This document shows, one piece after another, positions 37,515 through 53,442 of a DNA stretch of 64,000 nucleotides. The position numbers and the translations under genes are program-made. Source of the stretch: Cruorifilaria tuberocauda. Lineage: Eukaryota; Nematoda; Chromadorea; Rhabditida; Onchocercidae. The notes beneath the pieces are model-generated. The model was not told where the DNA came from. It saw nothing but the letters and a program-made list of their open reading frames with translations, and did not search any database. Every line of letters starts with the position of its first letter. The first letter of the stretch is position 1. The stretch lies in contig JABVXU010000009.1 of assembly GCA_013365365.1 (NCBI GenBank), forward strand, positions 372,001 to 436,000. Direction: 5' to 3'.

Positions 37515-40500
37515 TTATTTCTCATCATCAACAACGTTCAAAACCTTGTAATCATTATTATTAGGTATTACCGAACTCCTAGTTTCCATTTTCTTAACGA
37601 AATTGGTTAATTCATTAAGGAAATGCTCATAGTTTGTTAACGGTCGCAATTGTTCACGTATCCATCGTGAAATTTTTTTGGCATTTGGATTTGCTTGTGT
37701 TTGCAATAATCGTTCATCAAGCATCAAAATCGACCCCCAGTCGGAACGATGTCGTAAGCATCTAGATAGTGTTTGAAAGATTAATGAAAATTTTCCACGT
37801 GAATTTTCATGAATCTGATTACGAATAGTACTACAAGTCATGAGATCCTAACTTTCAAATTTTTGGGAAAAAATTCGTGAAGAAACAATTACTCAGAAAC
37901 CATGTTAAAAAAATTTTTTTTTTTAAATCACTTCCTAACAATATAGTTTGTTTAACTAATAGACGAAATTTTGTAATAACCTCTACCAGTCATATTATTA
38001 ATATTGCTGTAATATTAGATATTACTGATATATTTCAAGATTCTCAATTTACCTCCCCAAAGCTTGATTAAGAGCTCTATATGCTTGCATCGTATACCAT
38101 TCATCACCCGACAAAATCCGTAATTTCGCACAATAATCATCGTTATACTTTTTCTTTTCAATAACCTGATATATAAGCGAATACGAAAAACGTAAAAATT
38201 GGAAATAAATTTCACTACTTTTAAAAGATTATCAAAAAAATTAAATTTACTTGTTCATCCATAGCATTAGGAAATGGTATACCAACAGTCACCACACAAC
38301 GAGCTCTGTCGTCAGTGAAATCGATACCTTCCGATACCTTTTTATGAAAGTTTAAGAAATAATAAAGGGTTGAAATTACCGTTAATTTCAGTTGTGTAAA
38401 CAATGATTACGTAAAAAAACCTTTACCTAGTGCCTAAAATACTACAGCTAAGAAGAGATTAGCAGTATAAAAAAAGAAATCTATTGATATTATTGTCAAA
38501 GCTACATTTTAAAAATTTAAGTAACTACTTTGCCTCTAAAAACTGCCATCATTAAAGCACCGGTACACTGCCGTCCGAAGTTCAAGGGATTTACAATCGC
38601 ATTTTCATATTGCACCATAACAGCATTCATTAGTGATGAACGTCGTGGTTCTTTCAAAACAAGCTGAAAGTAAAATTAATCGTGGACTGACTTCACTATC
38701 CATTTTTCGACTCATTAATTTTCAAAAGAAAACAGAATGTAAAATTATGGATAATAATATGAAGTAAAATTAATGACAGCAATTTAAAAAATTGATAAAA
38801 ATGAAATTATGTCGATCAATCGCTAGTGAAAACACTGTAAATTTTTTTATCAGAGAGCCAGAATGTCAATGTTCGTTGATGCATTTTAAGAAGACTAATT
38901 TTTAGATATTAAAATCTGTAATAACCTTGACATTTTGTATTCGTCTTAGAATACCCATCGTTTCCATATATTCATAAATTTGATCCAAGACACGATAACT
39001 TGAGAAAAAACATAACACACCTTTTGGAATTATTTTACAGATATGGCTAAAAATGAAATACGTTTCTTTGCTAAATAAAATAAAATAAGAGCAAATCCAC
39101 AAAGATTTAAACAATAAAAAAAGATAACGCGAGCAAATTGAAAACTGCTAAAAAGATATGTCGAGAATCCGCGACTAGCCACTACATAAAAGGCATCTCC
39201 TGTTGATATCATGCTGTGTCAGATGTGTTCGAAAACTGAAGTCTTAGAAAGATTCGCAGTATCAAAAACTCAGGTGGAAATAGCGGAAATATATATAGTG
39301 TCTTGTCCTGCTAACAGTTTTTAGAAATCTATCCAGACTGAGATTAGCAAAGTTCTCTAGTACTACGAAAAACAAATGCACCTCAGAATCAATGAAATTT
39401 CACGTATAAATCGGTCATCTCGATTGATAATCCTATAAGTCCCACATAATTTTTCACCGTTTGGTCCCTGCAATACTTATGTCGGAAAATCTAAGTATTT
39501 GAAATCTTTCCAATAATTCAACAGTTGTTATAAAATTAAGAAGATTTAATATTGTCTTTAGCTAGCACATTTCATCATAAAAAACTGTTTTATAGAATTT
39601 GTTCGTTTCATCATTTATCCGTCGCCAGTCGAAATGTAACTCACTTAAAAGGAAAATGTTAAATCCGTAAATGATAAAATTATGTATTGGGAAATCTTTG
39701 CATAGATATGCTCAGTTAAAGCAGATCGTATACTTTGTTTTATCTCATTGCGACTTCACTTTTTTATTTCATCATCACTTTCAAGGGATAACGAATGATT
39801 AATTTACCACCGTCTTAACCACAGTTTCGTCATCATCGTTATGGTATAATGGAGGATTTTAACACTTAATACAACTCTCATTTCAATTGTTTCAGTTAAG
39901 TCATATATCACATGACCTTTAATCTCTGTGCTTTATCTTTTTATGATAGGCAGTATCCTCCCTGATACGACATTTTTACTAACTGCTGTTACTATCAGTT
40001 CTGAATAAAGCATTGACGTAGATCTGTGCGACCGGTAGAGAGCTTAGTTAGTATAATTATTCGACGGTTTCAGTCAAACTCAAATAAATTATTTGTCTAC
40101 GAATCTCCAATTCAAAAAAGTTCACGACAATTTGCGCTATTTTTATTATAGCTTCAATTAACAATTTAAAAAAAAAACATTGTGAAGAATAAAATTAAAC
40201 CTACAGATGGAATTACTGCAGCGAAAATTTGTTCATTCGGTATAATCTGATATCCCTCCATTACTTGCTGGAAAGTAGTACCAAGTTCGGTACGAAGAGT
40301 CTCTGTTGGAGAAAGTGTACCGGAAGCTAAAATGACACTACGACATCCTTTGAATGCATCTGTATAAGCCTGAAATGTTAAAATTAATGATGCTTTTTTA
40401 ACCAATAAAGGATAAGGTCTAAATAACAATATTCGAATTTTGAAGTGGAATAATTTACAAATCAGCCTTTCAAAATAATACAGTTCTCTAACATTCTTTG

Positions 40501-43500
40501 ACACAAGCCTATTATTATAATTCCAACCAGCGACGGACGCATGCACCAAAAACTGATTGCAACGCGATAGCCATACTTAACTTCACGATAACCTTTCAGA
40601 CGTGTCTTTGAATCTAACCATATTCCCTTTTCTTTATCATATGAACTCATATCCAATACATCAATCTGAAATTTGAAATATGAGGGATTTTAGATTCTAA
40701 ATGCAAGACCATATTAAACACTGCGATATCAAAGATAGACATGAATGTAACCGACAGTTCGTGCCTATTTTCAAGGTACATTCGGTAGTACATTCGAGTA
40801 CATTCGGAATATACAGCATTCATTCATTATCAATGAACCATATATGTAGTGTATGACTGATTTTCTTATTTTTCCATCTCAAACATAAAAAATGAAAAAT
40901 CGAACATTATTTAATGACTTCTTGGCTATATCAGAAATAGTTGATTGAGAATACGGTACAAATGGCTTGTCGATACATATAAATAGCCTGAAAAAAATCA
41001 ATGGAGAGTTTTTTCAATAATAATTTGGATAAAATAAAATTGCAAAATTAGAACTATTTCAAAAATTATTATCAATAATTTATGATTTAAAACTTACTTA
41101 TAAGCAGTACGATTATCATCTCGAAAGTATGACTTGAAAAAAAACAGGAACTTTTCCACACAAATAGCCGCTGCAGCACACGGTTTGTAATGCTTTAAAC
41201 AGGACTGAATCTCATCATTTTCATTGCCTGCACCAGTAATAGATACAAACGCTTCCTGAAGAAACGATTCATTTAACTTTAGTTTATAATCTTATCTTTT
41301 ACAATTTTAAAACATGAAGAACTGCTATATTTCAGCCATAACATGTATAACAATATTTAATAAAAATTTAAGGAGATATGTTACAAAACAGCAACCAAAA
41401 ATTAGTTATGCAAATCAGTGTTCTCCATAAATGAATCCTAAAAGAAAAGTTATTATTATTCTTCCAAATATTAGCTTTGCGAATAACCTAAACAATTACC
41501 TGAGATTAAATTTTGAGATTTTTAAAAGAGTTGGAACACTTTATAGTAGGTTGATGACCTCAATTTTTATGACATCTTACCAGAAGACCTGAATAAGCAG
41601 TTCCTTTGCCGGTTGTGTCAAATATATTCAAATCACTGCTCAAGAACGTTGTGAAAAGCTTTTCCCAGCTGTATGTGTAAGTAAGCCGATCTCTTTTCAT
41701 CGATGCCGATTGTAATGCATTCGATGATACACTTACAAACCAATCCAGTATTTTGTTTAAAAAATTAATTACCTGAAAACAGACATAATATTATCCATAG
41801 TACACTTTTATAAAAGAATTCCGAAATGAATCCATTTCACGTGTAAGTTTTAGCTTTCTTGAGTCTAATCAAATTTGATACTAAAATCTTAGTCAGTCTT
41901 GCATTAAATGCAAAAACGAAGTTACTTCCAAAAATACTATCATAATAAACTCGTTTCGAGTACGAACTGTTTTAAAATAGCCCTTCATCATTTCCAAACA
42001 TTCCTTATATCTTCCCGTCCTGTTGTCTTCTGTTTCAATTAATCCTTCTTCCGCAACAATTTTAGCATCTACTTTTGCAATGTCTTTCTCAAGTTCTGCT
42101 GCTGAAAAGCAAAAAAAAACTCTACTACAATAACAAATTTTAAGTTCCAAAGGAGAAGCTAAAGCAAAGAACATTTCAGGAACTACAAATTTTCTAACCT
42201 TTCCTATATAAATCTGCAGCCGCGTCAATCAGTTCACGCTCCATGAATGTAAAACTAACAGCTTCACGGCAAACATCTTCCACGTTATGTGCTTCATCGA
42301 GAATAATGATAGCGTTTTTCAGGCTTAAACCAGAACTGGCGCGAATAATGGGATCTACAAGAACTTATTCGATAATGTTTTACCGGAAAACTTTCAATCA
42401 ATTTCTCAACTTTGTATAGTAAATCTTATATAAACGACAAATATCGTAAAACATACATACCGATAAGATAGGAAAACGGACAAAAAATTATATCAGCATC
42501 ATCAATAAGCACCCGAGCAGTTGAGAAATAGGGACAAAGTGGCGGTATAGAACATTTCAGTGCTTCAACAAGATCTTCTACATCCCAGATACTATTCATC
42601 TTTCCAGTAGTTTGTGCAATCAAACGTCTTACTGCATTCGGTTTTTCATATTTCCCACGCATTGAATTTTTGTACGAACAGCCAATCTAAGCAAATTCGA
42701 TTTCAAATTCAAAAATCATTCAAATTTTCAAATAAAATTTTTTATATATTTATATATTTATAAGAAAGCCTTTTCCGTTTTTAGACAGATCAAAATAAAA
42801 CCTTATATCACAGAGATAGGGGTATTATGCACGGCAGTATTTTTCACATGGGAACCAGACTGCATGGTTTTCATATCTTTGTCGGGATCTGTTTTTTACT
42901 AATAATTTTTTTTATTAAATCTTTTAATTTTAACTAGATCACATTGAAGTTTATGATATTACCACTGATTACTAACATTTTTTGGAATAGATTTTCATAT
43001 ATGTGTTTTTATTTGTTTTATGCTGCTTTTTATTTCTTTTTTATCTAAGCTTTCTGATCTCAATTGATAAAGGCTCGCTAGTTACTGATAAAAAGTTTTA
43101 GTAATGAATACTGAAAAAACTCCAGAAAATTAGGGAATAAAATATGACTCTTTATTATTATCTAAATAAGATCTTATGTAAGTACATCGCGGAGACATGG
43201 TATTCCAGACTTGTTTGGAGAATGATGGATAATCGAAACCATGAAACTACTCAATACAACGAAGTATTCCTATTTCATACAATGTTCCTTGCTTATTTTG
43301 TGAATTTATAAAACCTACGAGTTATAAAACTGTAAAAAGCTGTAAATAGCACATAAAATTAGAGAGATGGTCCCATTTGTTTGAATGCAGAGCATCAAAA
43401 TAAAATTTTTAATTACCCCATCCGAAGATATGAATTCTTTGCATCTACCATTGATATCATCACTAGCACGTATTGCTGGATTGATACACATATGTTCACG

Positions 43501-46083
43501 ACTTGCTAATATTGTATGCCTGTAGTAAAATCTCTTAAATCCACAAAATAGTGAAAGAGAGTAAGCTTACCATCAGGACTGCTTTTTCATGATAACAAGG
43601 AAAATTTTCAAAAAAACAAGCCATTATGAAGGTATTTTTGTATCAAATTTAACCTATTTAGGATCAATTCAATCACTTCAAAATTGAATGAATGCATATA
43701 AAATCTCTTTTAAAAATTCCACTAATTTAGAACCAATAGAAACCATTCCTACCTCTTCTCTTCCTAATTTTTTGCTTCCTATCGGTTGGACTAAGTAACA
43801 AGTCGTCAAAAATCTAAGGATGTTCATACGATGTACTTAACTGTAATGATGCTATTCCGCTAAATTCTAACTTGAATTAATAAAAAAAACTCTTGCTGAA
43901 CCCACTATAGAAACGTCATGATAACAGAAAGTGGGACTTGTAAAATAAGTAAAATCAAGTCAAACTATGTTATATGATACAAATAATAATTACTTTATGA
44001 CACCTTCTTGTCCATACGGTAAACGTGAAAATTCTTTTACTACCTGGCTAATTTGCTTATGTGTTCGCATTCCGTAGTATATTGTCACACGTCTGAAAAA
44101 AAAGCCATTATGAATTATTTTAGAACAGTTGCAACAGAAGAAATGTAATAAAAATCATCATTGACTCATCATTTAACTTATCGTTTGCAGATTAATGCTA
44201 TAATCAATCATTCGACATAAAATAATCAAAAACAATTAAAAATTAAATTGAGGAATAAGAGATTATTAATCCATACTAATAAAAACTTACGGTAAACAAG
44301 TGTGGCCTTGCTCCTCATTTTTTTTCAAAAATTTGCCATCATCCAATGAAACAATATCTTCTGGCTATAAATTTATATCATATTAAATATTTGTTACTTT
44401 CTGCCTTATCAATGAAATGATTTTACTTTAGACAATGCTTCAACTAATAAATAAATGCAACAATCAGTAGTGACTTCCGATAATTTACAAACAACTGTTC
44501 ACCTTATTTGGTACGAATGACGAGCTTGAAACGGCACAAAAATCATTCTCAAACTCATCTTCTACTGAAAGAAAAGTTAAATAAATATTACATCACTGTA
44601 CTTATGTTAAAAAATGTACTTTAAAACATTCTGTTATATTACTACAGATTTCAACCGGAAAAACATTTGCACAGTGTTTCTGGAAAACTTCCTAATATCT
44701 TTCTCTACTCAATCAGCTTAGTAGTGGTATTAGTGGTTTTGAACAAAAATAGTCGATTTTCATTAATTTCGGATTTATATTAAAAAAATATTTCTCAAAA
44801 TAAAAAATGACTTACATGTAGAAAACGATTCAGTATCATACGTACGATCAGCTGATGTAGTATTTATGTACTTACTACTATTATCACTCACATCGTTATC
44901 GTTTAATCTACCAAACGATATGTCTTGATGAGTAGTTCTATTATCATCAGCATGTCCACTACTAACACCGCCTCGACATGCCTTGCATTCATCTCGCGAT
45001 TGGGCGCGTTCCCTTTTGTATCTTTCAAGCCAAGCACAACTTGCTGATAGAAGCCCAAGTGTTTTACCTCAATTATTTAGATTTTTTCAATTGAAAAAAG
45101 TTTAAAAGCAACAATATCTGCTGGATAATTGAGAAAATCTTAAATACAAAAAATATGGAAGAACTCCACCATAAATTCTACACTGCATAATGAAATCAAA
45201 GTTTGAAACATATTTCAAACAAAAATCATCCCTCTCTCTCCTTATATGTTTGCTATAAATTTGACACTTGAAAATTTTTAAATTACAATTTTAGTTATGA
45301 CTAACCACTTCCTGTTGGACTTTCAATCAATGCATTAAGTTTATTCTTTAAAGTGGTGAGAATTTTTGCAATCATTGTTCGCTGAGTAGCATACGGCTGT
45401 ATATCTGACGGCAACTTAATCATATATCCACAAATGAGCAAATCCGTATAATTACGTGATTGATAATTCATCTTTACGAAAAGTCTCTCGGACAATGATC
45501 TTGCACTACCTGTTCGTATATAGCATAAATTATATCGAAGAAAAAAATTAACCAAAATTTCAAGTAAACGTCCAATATAATAACAGAAGATTCACATACT
45601 TGACATATTTCTCAAGATTCATAATAAGTCGTAACTTTTTTTTTAGAATTGTGTCAAGAAGAAATAAAGAAGTCATTTACTTCTAACACAATTCCATAAT
45701 ATCATGGACAGGTTTGTCATCAATATTCATGATAATGTCTCAATCGCTTCAGACATTTGCCTTGCTATTCTGTTTTCACTCATTTCTACTCGTGAAATTT
45801 AGCCCTTAACTTCATGCATTTCAAAGGGTTAAATTCATAAAATAATTTAAATAAATTGTGAAATAATTATAAAAAGTTTATGCAATAATTTTTTTGAATG
45901 GATACGTAACGACTCACCAGCTGATAGCGTCATGTATTTTTGACTCAGACGAACGTCATTACTTCGGCGTTTCCGATTGCTTGAGTATTTTCGAATGGAA
46001 GATTGTGCTGGATTAGCACACATCCTTCGCAAACTAAGTGATGTTAAGTTCCTGTAAATGCTCGAAGAACTGTTATCGGACAT
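37515..46083 (-). CDS. dog-1: FANCJ/BRIP1-type Fe-S DNA helicase (DOG-1)
   Basis: Twenty-one exons, 1013 aa: 46083-45918, 45509-45306, 45067-44816, 44564-44503, 44364-44291, 44092-43994, 43519-43417, 42686-42461, 42354-42199, 42101-41926, 41772-41581, 41255-41098, 40987-40906, 40665-40528, 40369-40205, 39467-39382, 39046-38926, 38663-38529, 38337-38251, 38165-38053, 37761-37515. Motifs: Walker A ESPTGSGKT near 117; [10 protein letters not shown]; the four Fe-S cysteines near 297, 312, 323 and 371; [23 protein letters not shown] near 415; ASGTLSP near 711; [20 protein letters not shown]. This is the XPD-like superfamily-2 helicase FANCJ, a 5'-3' helicase for crosslink repair and G-quadruplex unwinding; in C. 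elegans DOG-1 guards poly-G tracts. The first ~75 residues are a Ser/Arg-rich extension. The donors at 40906 and 41926 are the least certain. The large vertebrate C-terminal BRCA1-binding region is absent. Confidence 0.92.
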
Positions 46084-46185
46084 AAATTAAACTTAGTTGC
46101 AGAGCATACATTATTTAGAATCGAGGAAGGTGATTAGTTTATAGAATGAATAAATTATTGAATGAAAATCAGCAGATTTGAAATT

Positions 46186-46500
46186 TCAACCTAGGAAACA
46201 AATTTTCACAGCGTACCGCCACTGCCTTATTTCCAGTATCGACAACTCATCAAGATCGAAATTTGAAAGAAGTTCGCGCCCTGTGCAAGATTTAAAATTG
46301 TATACTCCCTGCCTTACAAGACTCTGACAGTAATAGATCGTATACCCACTGTCCTCTCCACTTTTTTTCGCAGAATAACGAGGACAGCCAGTGCTTATTT
46401 CAAAAATACACTCACTTCCCCGGTTAGTATTACTTCCAAATCTCATCCATCTGCGACCTTCACACCTTCCCAACTCCCACATGCCTTCCGACTCCATCAA
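46186..46500 (-). CDS. Doubtful ORF between the 99-aa gene and FANCJ
   Basis: A 104-codon ATG frame (MMESEGMWELGRCEGRRW...) in sequence richer in GC than its surroundings, on the same strand as its neighbours. It has five cysteines and no low-complexity run, which favours coding, but I see no acceptor before the ATG and no family resemblance. It could be 3' UTR of the 99-aa gene, promoter DNA of FANCJ, or a small gene. Confidence 0.25.
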   Translation of the reverse strand: MMESEGMWELGRCEGRRWMRFGSNTNRGSECIFEISTGCPRYSAKKSGEDSGYTIYYCQSLVRQGVYNFKSCTGRELLSNFDLDELSILEIRQWRYAVKICFLG

Positions 46501-46515
46501 AACATTAACATTTAT

Positions 46516-47299
46516 TCAAGTCTTCAAGCTCAATTCTTGATATGTCAAATCTGCTTCTATACAGACGTGTTTCCCGTATTTTATGAACTTGTGCCCAGCC
46601 AAGTCTCCAGTGTTTTCTTCGTACCTGATAGTATGAGGTTCATATTGAGAATCCTGATCGTATTATGCTGAAACTGACTAAAACCTACACTTGCCGTAGT
46701 AGGCCCTCAAGTTTTTTGATTTTTTCCCTTATTATCCACGCTGATTCCAGTTCAACTTTACTTCCGTTCAAGATGATTCCGGCGATACAATCCATACGGC
46801 ATTTCATTATTTGCTTTAATACATAATCGCGGAAAAACGTTATCTTCCATGTATTGAAATATCTCTTCCTGCTGCTGTTGGAAAGTAAATTTTATCAAAC
46901 GAAAACGTTTTATTACACATTATTTCGAAAAAAACAAAAAGAAAAAATACCGCACTAATGATAACGATAAAAGAAAATGAAAACACAAATGAGCAAATAC
47001 GCTCAATAATTTTTAGCTTAAAGAAAAAACAACGAAAACCAAACATTTTCTGGAAACAAGGGTTAGAAAACAGGAAGAACTGGTGATAGAGCGACAGAAT
47101 AGGAAATAGGCCGGACTGCAAAATTTTAATCTCAAAATTTATAATCCTTTTCAATAAAATAATGTCACCAATCACAGAAAGAATTCTGAATAAAAACGTG
47201 GTAGGGAAGCCACGGTAATACCCAAATAATTTTAGTGTCAATAAAAAACGAAAGATGTTTTAGCCTTAAAATCGGAAATGTAATTTTCTCGACTTCCAT
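46516..47299 (-). CDS. Hidden three-exon gene, 99-aa protein of unknown function
   Basis: Exons 47299-47222, 46874-46762 and 46624-46516, GT-AG and phase-consistent, encode 99 aa ending at a TGA that overlaps AATAAA, a canonical polyadenylation signal. No exon is long enough to appear as a large frame. The start ATG follows a T-rich/CAG acceptor at 47300-47302 with zero spacing, as in trans-spliced genes. The protein opens MEVEKITFPILRLKHL, then EEIFQYMEDNVFPRLCIKAN and MPYGLYRRNHLERKYEEN, and ends YQELSLKT. The second exon begins at a tandem CAGCAG acceptor, so the product may gain or lose one Gln. It lies 156 bp after the actin stop codon on the same strand. A second frame through exons 2-3 is also open; I prefer this one because it joins to the start exon in phase. 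Function unknown. Confidence 0.55.
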
Positions 47300-47454
47300 C
47301 TGCGGGAAAAAAGGAACTAGTACGGTACAGATGTGTGCGATAACTGAAGAGGAAGTACGGTCAAACAGAAAAATTGTTTAACTTGGTATTTATGTCGTAT
47401 TTGTTGCTATAGTTTTCCTGAAATATTAGCTGGGGCAGCAACAATAGCAACAGC

Positions 47455-50345
<2,891 letters not shown>

Positions 50346-51073
50346 TTATAATTTAACACTGATGCTAGGGGGCTTTTTACCGACCATGCTAGCCCACAGA
50401 TTGTCTTTGTCAATGGTCGTCGATCCTCTTTTCTCCATTAAGAAAAACTCCCAGAACTGATGTTAGACAAATCTCCTATACAAACTCTACATTTTTAAGA
50501 ACACAGTACCGCTGTATACACAAAATGGAATTTACCACATACCAAGAAGCTATGCCATCCGCTCATCATCAGACAAAGACATATCAAACTTGCAAGGAAA
50601 AAGAAAGAAATAAAATCAGAGTCGAAAATGAATGTTGACTGAATTTTATAACCAAAGCGCAATCAAAAATTTTATAGGGCTTGAATTTCTGAAAAAACTA
50701 AAGACCACAAAATTAAAGATTTTCGGTTAAATTCCAATAAATAAAACGACCCGATCCGTTCTTAACTACTATCAACAAAAAATCTCGAGAGAGTAACAAG
50801 GAGCATTTATTTATGGGCGAATGATACTACGAACTGAATTCATTTCAACATCTTTAGAGAGGAAATAGAAAACCAAGACTCTGCGTCTTTTATGTAACAA
50901 ACCCTCCTTGGTATAAACAAAACATATGCCTTAAGAAATTGAAACCACAGATTGCAAAATATGTGTATTGTGGAAATAACTGATGTTCGTTATCTCTAAG
51001 CTCAAAATGGAATTTTTTGGTATTATTTAAATACACCGGTTCCACAGCTCCAAACTGCTTACTTCTAAGCGAA
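50346..51073 (-). CDS. 3' part of an unrecognised gene
   Basis: Three short exons chain in phase on the minus strand: 51073-51037 (SLRSKQFGAVEP, entering in phase 2), 50688-50590 (KFKPYKIFDCALVIKFSQ...) and 50456-50346 (FWEFFLMEKRGSTTIDKDN... ending PPSISVKL then TAA). Acceptors are T-rich CAG or ATCAG. The last exon is the best supported by composition (two Trp, balanced charges). I could not find the 5' exons in 51.1-52.5 kb, nor name a family. The donor after 50590 (GTTTGA) is weak, so the middle exon may be wrong. Confidence 0.35.
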
Positions 51074-52250
51074 CTGATATCGTTAAAAATCCCAAGGAAA
51101 CTTTTTTTTTAATTCATCCTTATATGATCTTCAAATTCTTTGTAATATTGACATATAGGCAATTGCTACGTAAAGTCATAAGGGAAGCAGTGCTAACTTC
51201 TACCAGTTTTACCAAAGATTAAATTGACATCTTTGTCAACTCCCTATTATAAACATATCTTGATAATGCGTGAGATTAATTTTATATTAGATAGCTCAAC
51301 TGCGTGATAGTAATATAAAAATCACGAGATCAGCAACGGAAAAAAATGCGGATTGCACGATAGTCACTATCTATAAATAATGAAAGATGATGCTGACCCG
51401 CTACATCAAAAAAAAGTTTCGAAATTCATCAAACACATTGATGTGGAATATACGCTACTATTTCGCAGAAATCAGAGTCTCATGCAAAATTTTCTTCACT
51501 AACGTTGCGACAAGCAATGCTGCAAAAAAAAGCAAAAGAAAATGAAATGAGGAATGCCGAATGTGAGACATCTCACTTATTTAGTAGGAATTATTGACCC
51601 CCTTCACATAAATACTTTTATATTGTTTCGGAAAGTTGCCTCGCACAAGTTTTCCAATGAAGACACACTATTCATTCAATGAGTTTAAGATTTCAGGAAA
51701 GAAAGACTGAATGTTCGGATCTCCAAATACGGCAGGTTACGTCGCAATGCCCTCTTCTTTCAATAATCTACATGAAGCTTTCATTTCGAAAAAGGCCTAA
51801 ATAAAAAATAGAAATGCATCACAATCCAATTTTGCAATGCGAGCTTGAAAATTATAGAAAACTACTCATTTCTCGCTGTAAAATAAATCACAACTTTTCT
51901 TATCTCGAACTTTATATCTGCACTGGGCAAAAAAAACACATACAACCTTTAGAATAACCAACTACAAAAAAGTCAACTTCTCTGAAAAAATTCTAATATT
52001 ACCATTAGAACACGGCCTATCTTCAGCAATGTAGCTCCATGATGATTAACTTTAACAGAGAAGATTTCTGGAGGTAATTTATATCAAGAAAAATACTTCA
52101 AGAATAATTCATTCGCACAATATGAAAAGATTTTAAGGTTTTAACTTCTGGAATAAAATTTTCTGTATTACTCGTTTCTTTCTCTTACGCTAACTTTAAG
52201 AGAAGCAATTTTAAACTACTTATGAGAGCCCCGCCTACATTAAGGTGCTG
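51074..52250. other. Unassigned stretch upstream of the unknown gene
   Basis: AT-rich with scattered short open segments on both strands, for example near 51700-51790 where all three readings are open. None forms a phase-consistent exon chain that I trust. Confidence 0.3.
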
Positions 52251-52535
52251 GGATGCACCAGAGCCGAGTACCGAGAAGTCATGGATTCAATACCTCATAG
52301 AGGAAAGCGAAGCAACCACCCGACACCCACGACCACCAGCATAAAATAATCCGCTAGGCAGGGCAGTCACACATGCCATTATACAAAGACAGACGTGCAG
52401 ACATAACAGTCCGCGCACGCTCTCCGTCTGCTCCTCTCCTCTCATGCACTCTCTGCCTGGAAAGGCCATGTTTGGAGAAGTGGTAGTGCGTAGGCGGTGT
52501 GCTGTGAAGTAAGTGGTAAGCGATGCTCTCTGCGC

Positions 52536-52782
52536 TCGCTGATTGGTTGAATTCCCTGTCCATCCGTTCCTATTGGTCCATTTCAAATGCTTTCAGTGGC
52601 GGAAAAGCATATCTCCCGCCCACGATTTGATTTCCTGGAATGGTTCCCTCTCACATCTCCCACACTCATACATACATGGCCCCATCGTGATGACTCATCT
52701 ATTCTTCTCTCGCTGATTGGTTGACTCATCCGTGATGACGTCATCCCAACTTGTTTTATTTGGTTAAAAATTCTGGGATTGG
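52536..52782. promoter_or_regulatory. CCAAT-box and bZIP-site cluster, probable promoter
   Basis: Four ATTGG motifs (CCAAT on the minus strand) lie at 52542-52546, 52572-52576, 52716-52720 and 52778-52782; two are inside an exact 15-bp repeat, tcgctgattggttga, at 52536-52550 and 52710-52724. Two TGACTCA (AP-1 type) sites lie at 52691-52697 and 52722-52728, and a perfect 12-bp palindrome gatgacgtcatc with the CRE/ATF core TGACGTCA at 52734-52745. The segment is richer in GC and CpG than its surroundings. Such spacing and repetition are typical of NF-Y plus bZIP regulated promoters. The target gene is unclear: it could drive the unknown minus-strand gene, actin at a distance, or an unseen plus-strand transcript. 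Confidence 0.6.
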
Positions 52783-53442
52783 ACGTTTCGAAGCTTTTCC
52801 CGTGATACAGCAGTTGTTCGAACACCTTCCGGCTGGATAGTGAATATTACTGAAACAGAAAAGTGGGTTACTAAGCGGTCAGTAATTGGTTTCATGTCAA
52901 AATTATTGATGAAAAGCCATTGGACGATACTAAAATGTAGCATAGCGAACAGATTTAAAACACGAGGAATGATCGTGATAATGAGCATTTGCGCGTGACA
53001 GCAATGGCGAAGTAGTCATTCATAGCTGAATTTTTCAAATCATTGATCCCTCAGGTGATCTATTAATTTGCTGGAAGTTACATGTAACCAAAGTATCACA
53101 GAATTTCACCACATTTGTTTTCCTGAGAAATATCTGAATGGCCTTCCATCAGCTTTTACGATATTGAGAAGAGAAATGTGGGGGGCAACACGAATCACTG
53201 ATGTCTGAATTTCACGTTACCGATTAAGTTACGTTGCACAGATTTTTTTCAACTGATTGATTTGATTGGGCGTATAATGAAGACCTTCTCTTGACACGAG
53301 ATTTTTTCTTTAGAAATACTTATTTCTACTTTTTTCTTCTTTCTTTTCATCTTTACCTATCAGCGGGATGTATAGGAAGTAACTGCCAGTGATTCAGCAG
53401 ATATTTCAAATTTCCCTCATTTACAGGGAGCACTAATTTCCA

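Noticed and set aside
52287..52586. Two overlapping minus frames of 69 and 99 codons
   Set aside because: Both are open because the segment is GC-richer; they coincide with the promoter-like motif cluster and show no domain or splice support.
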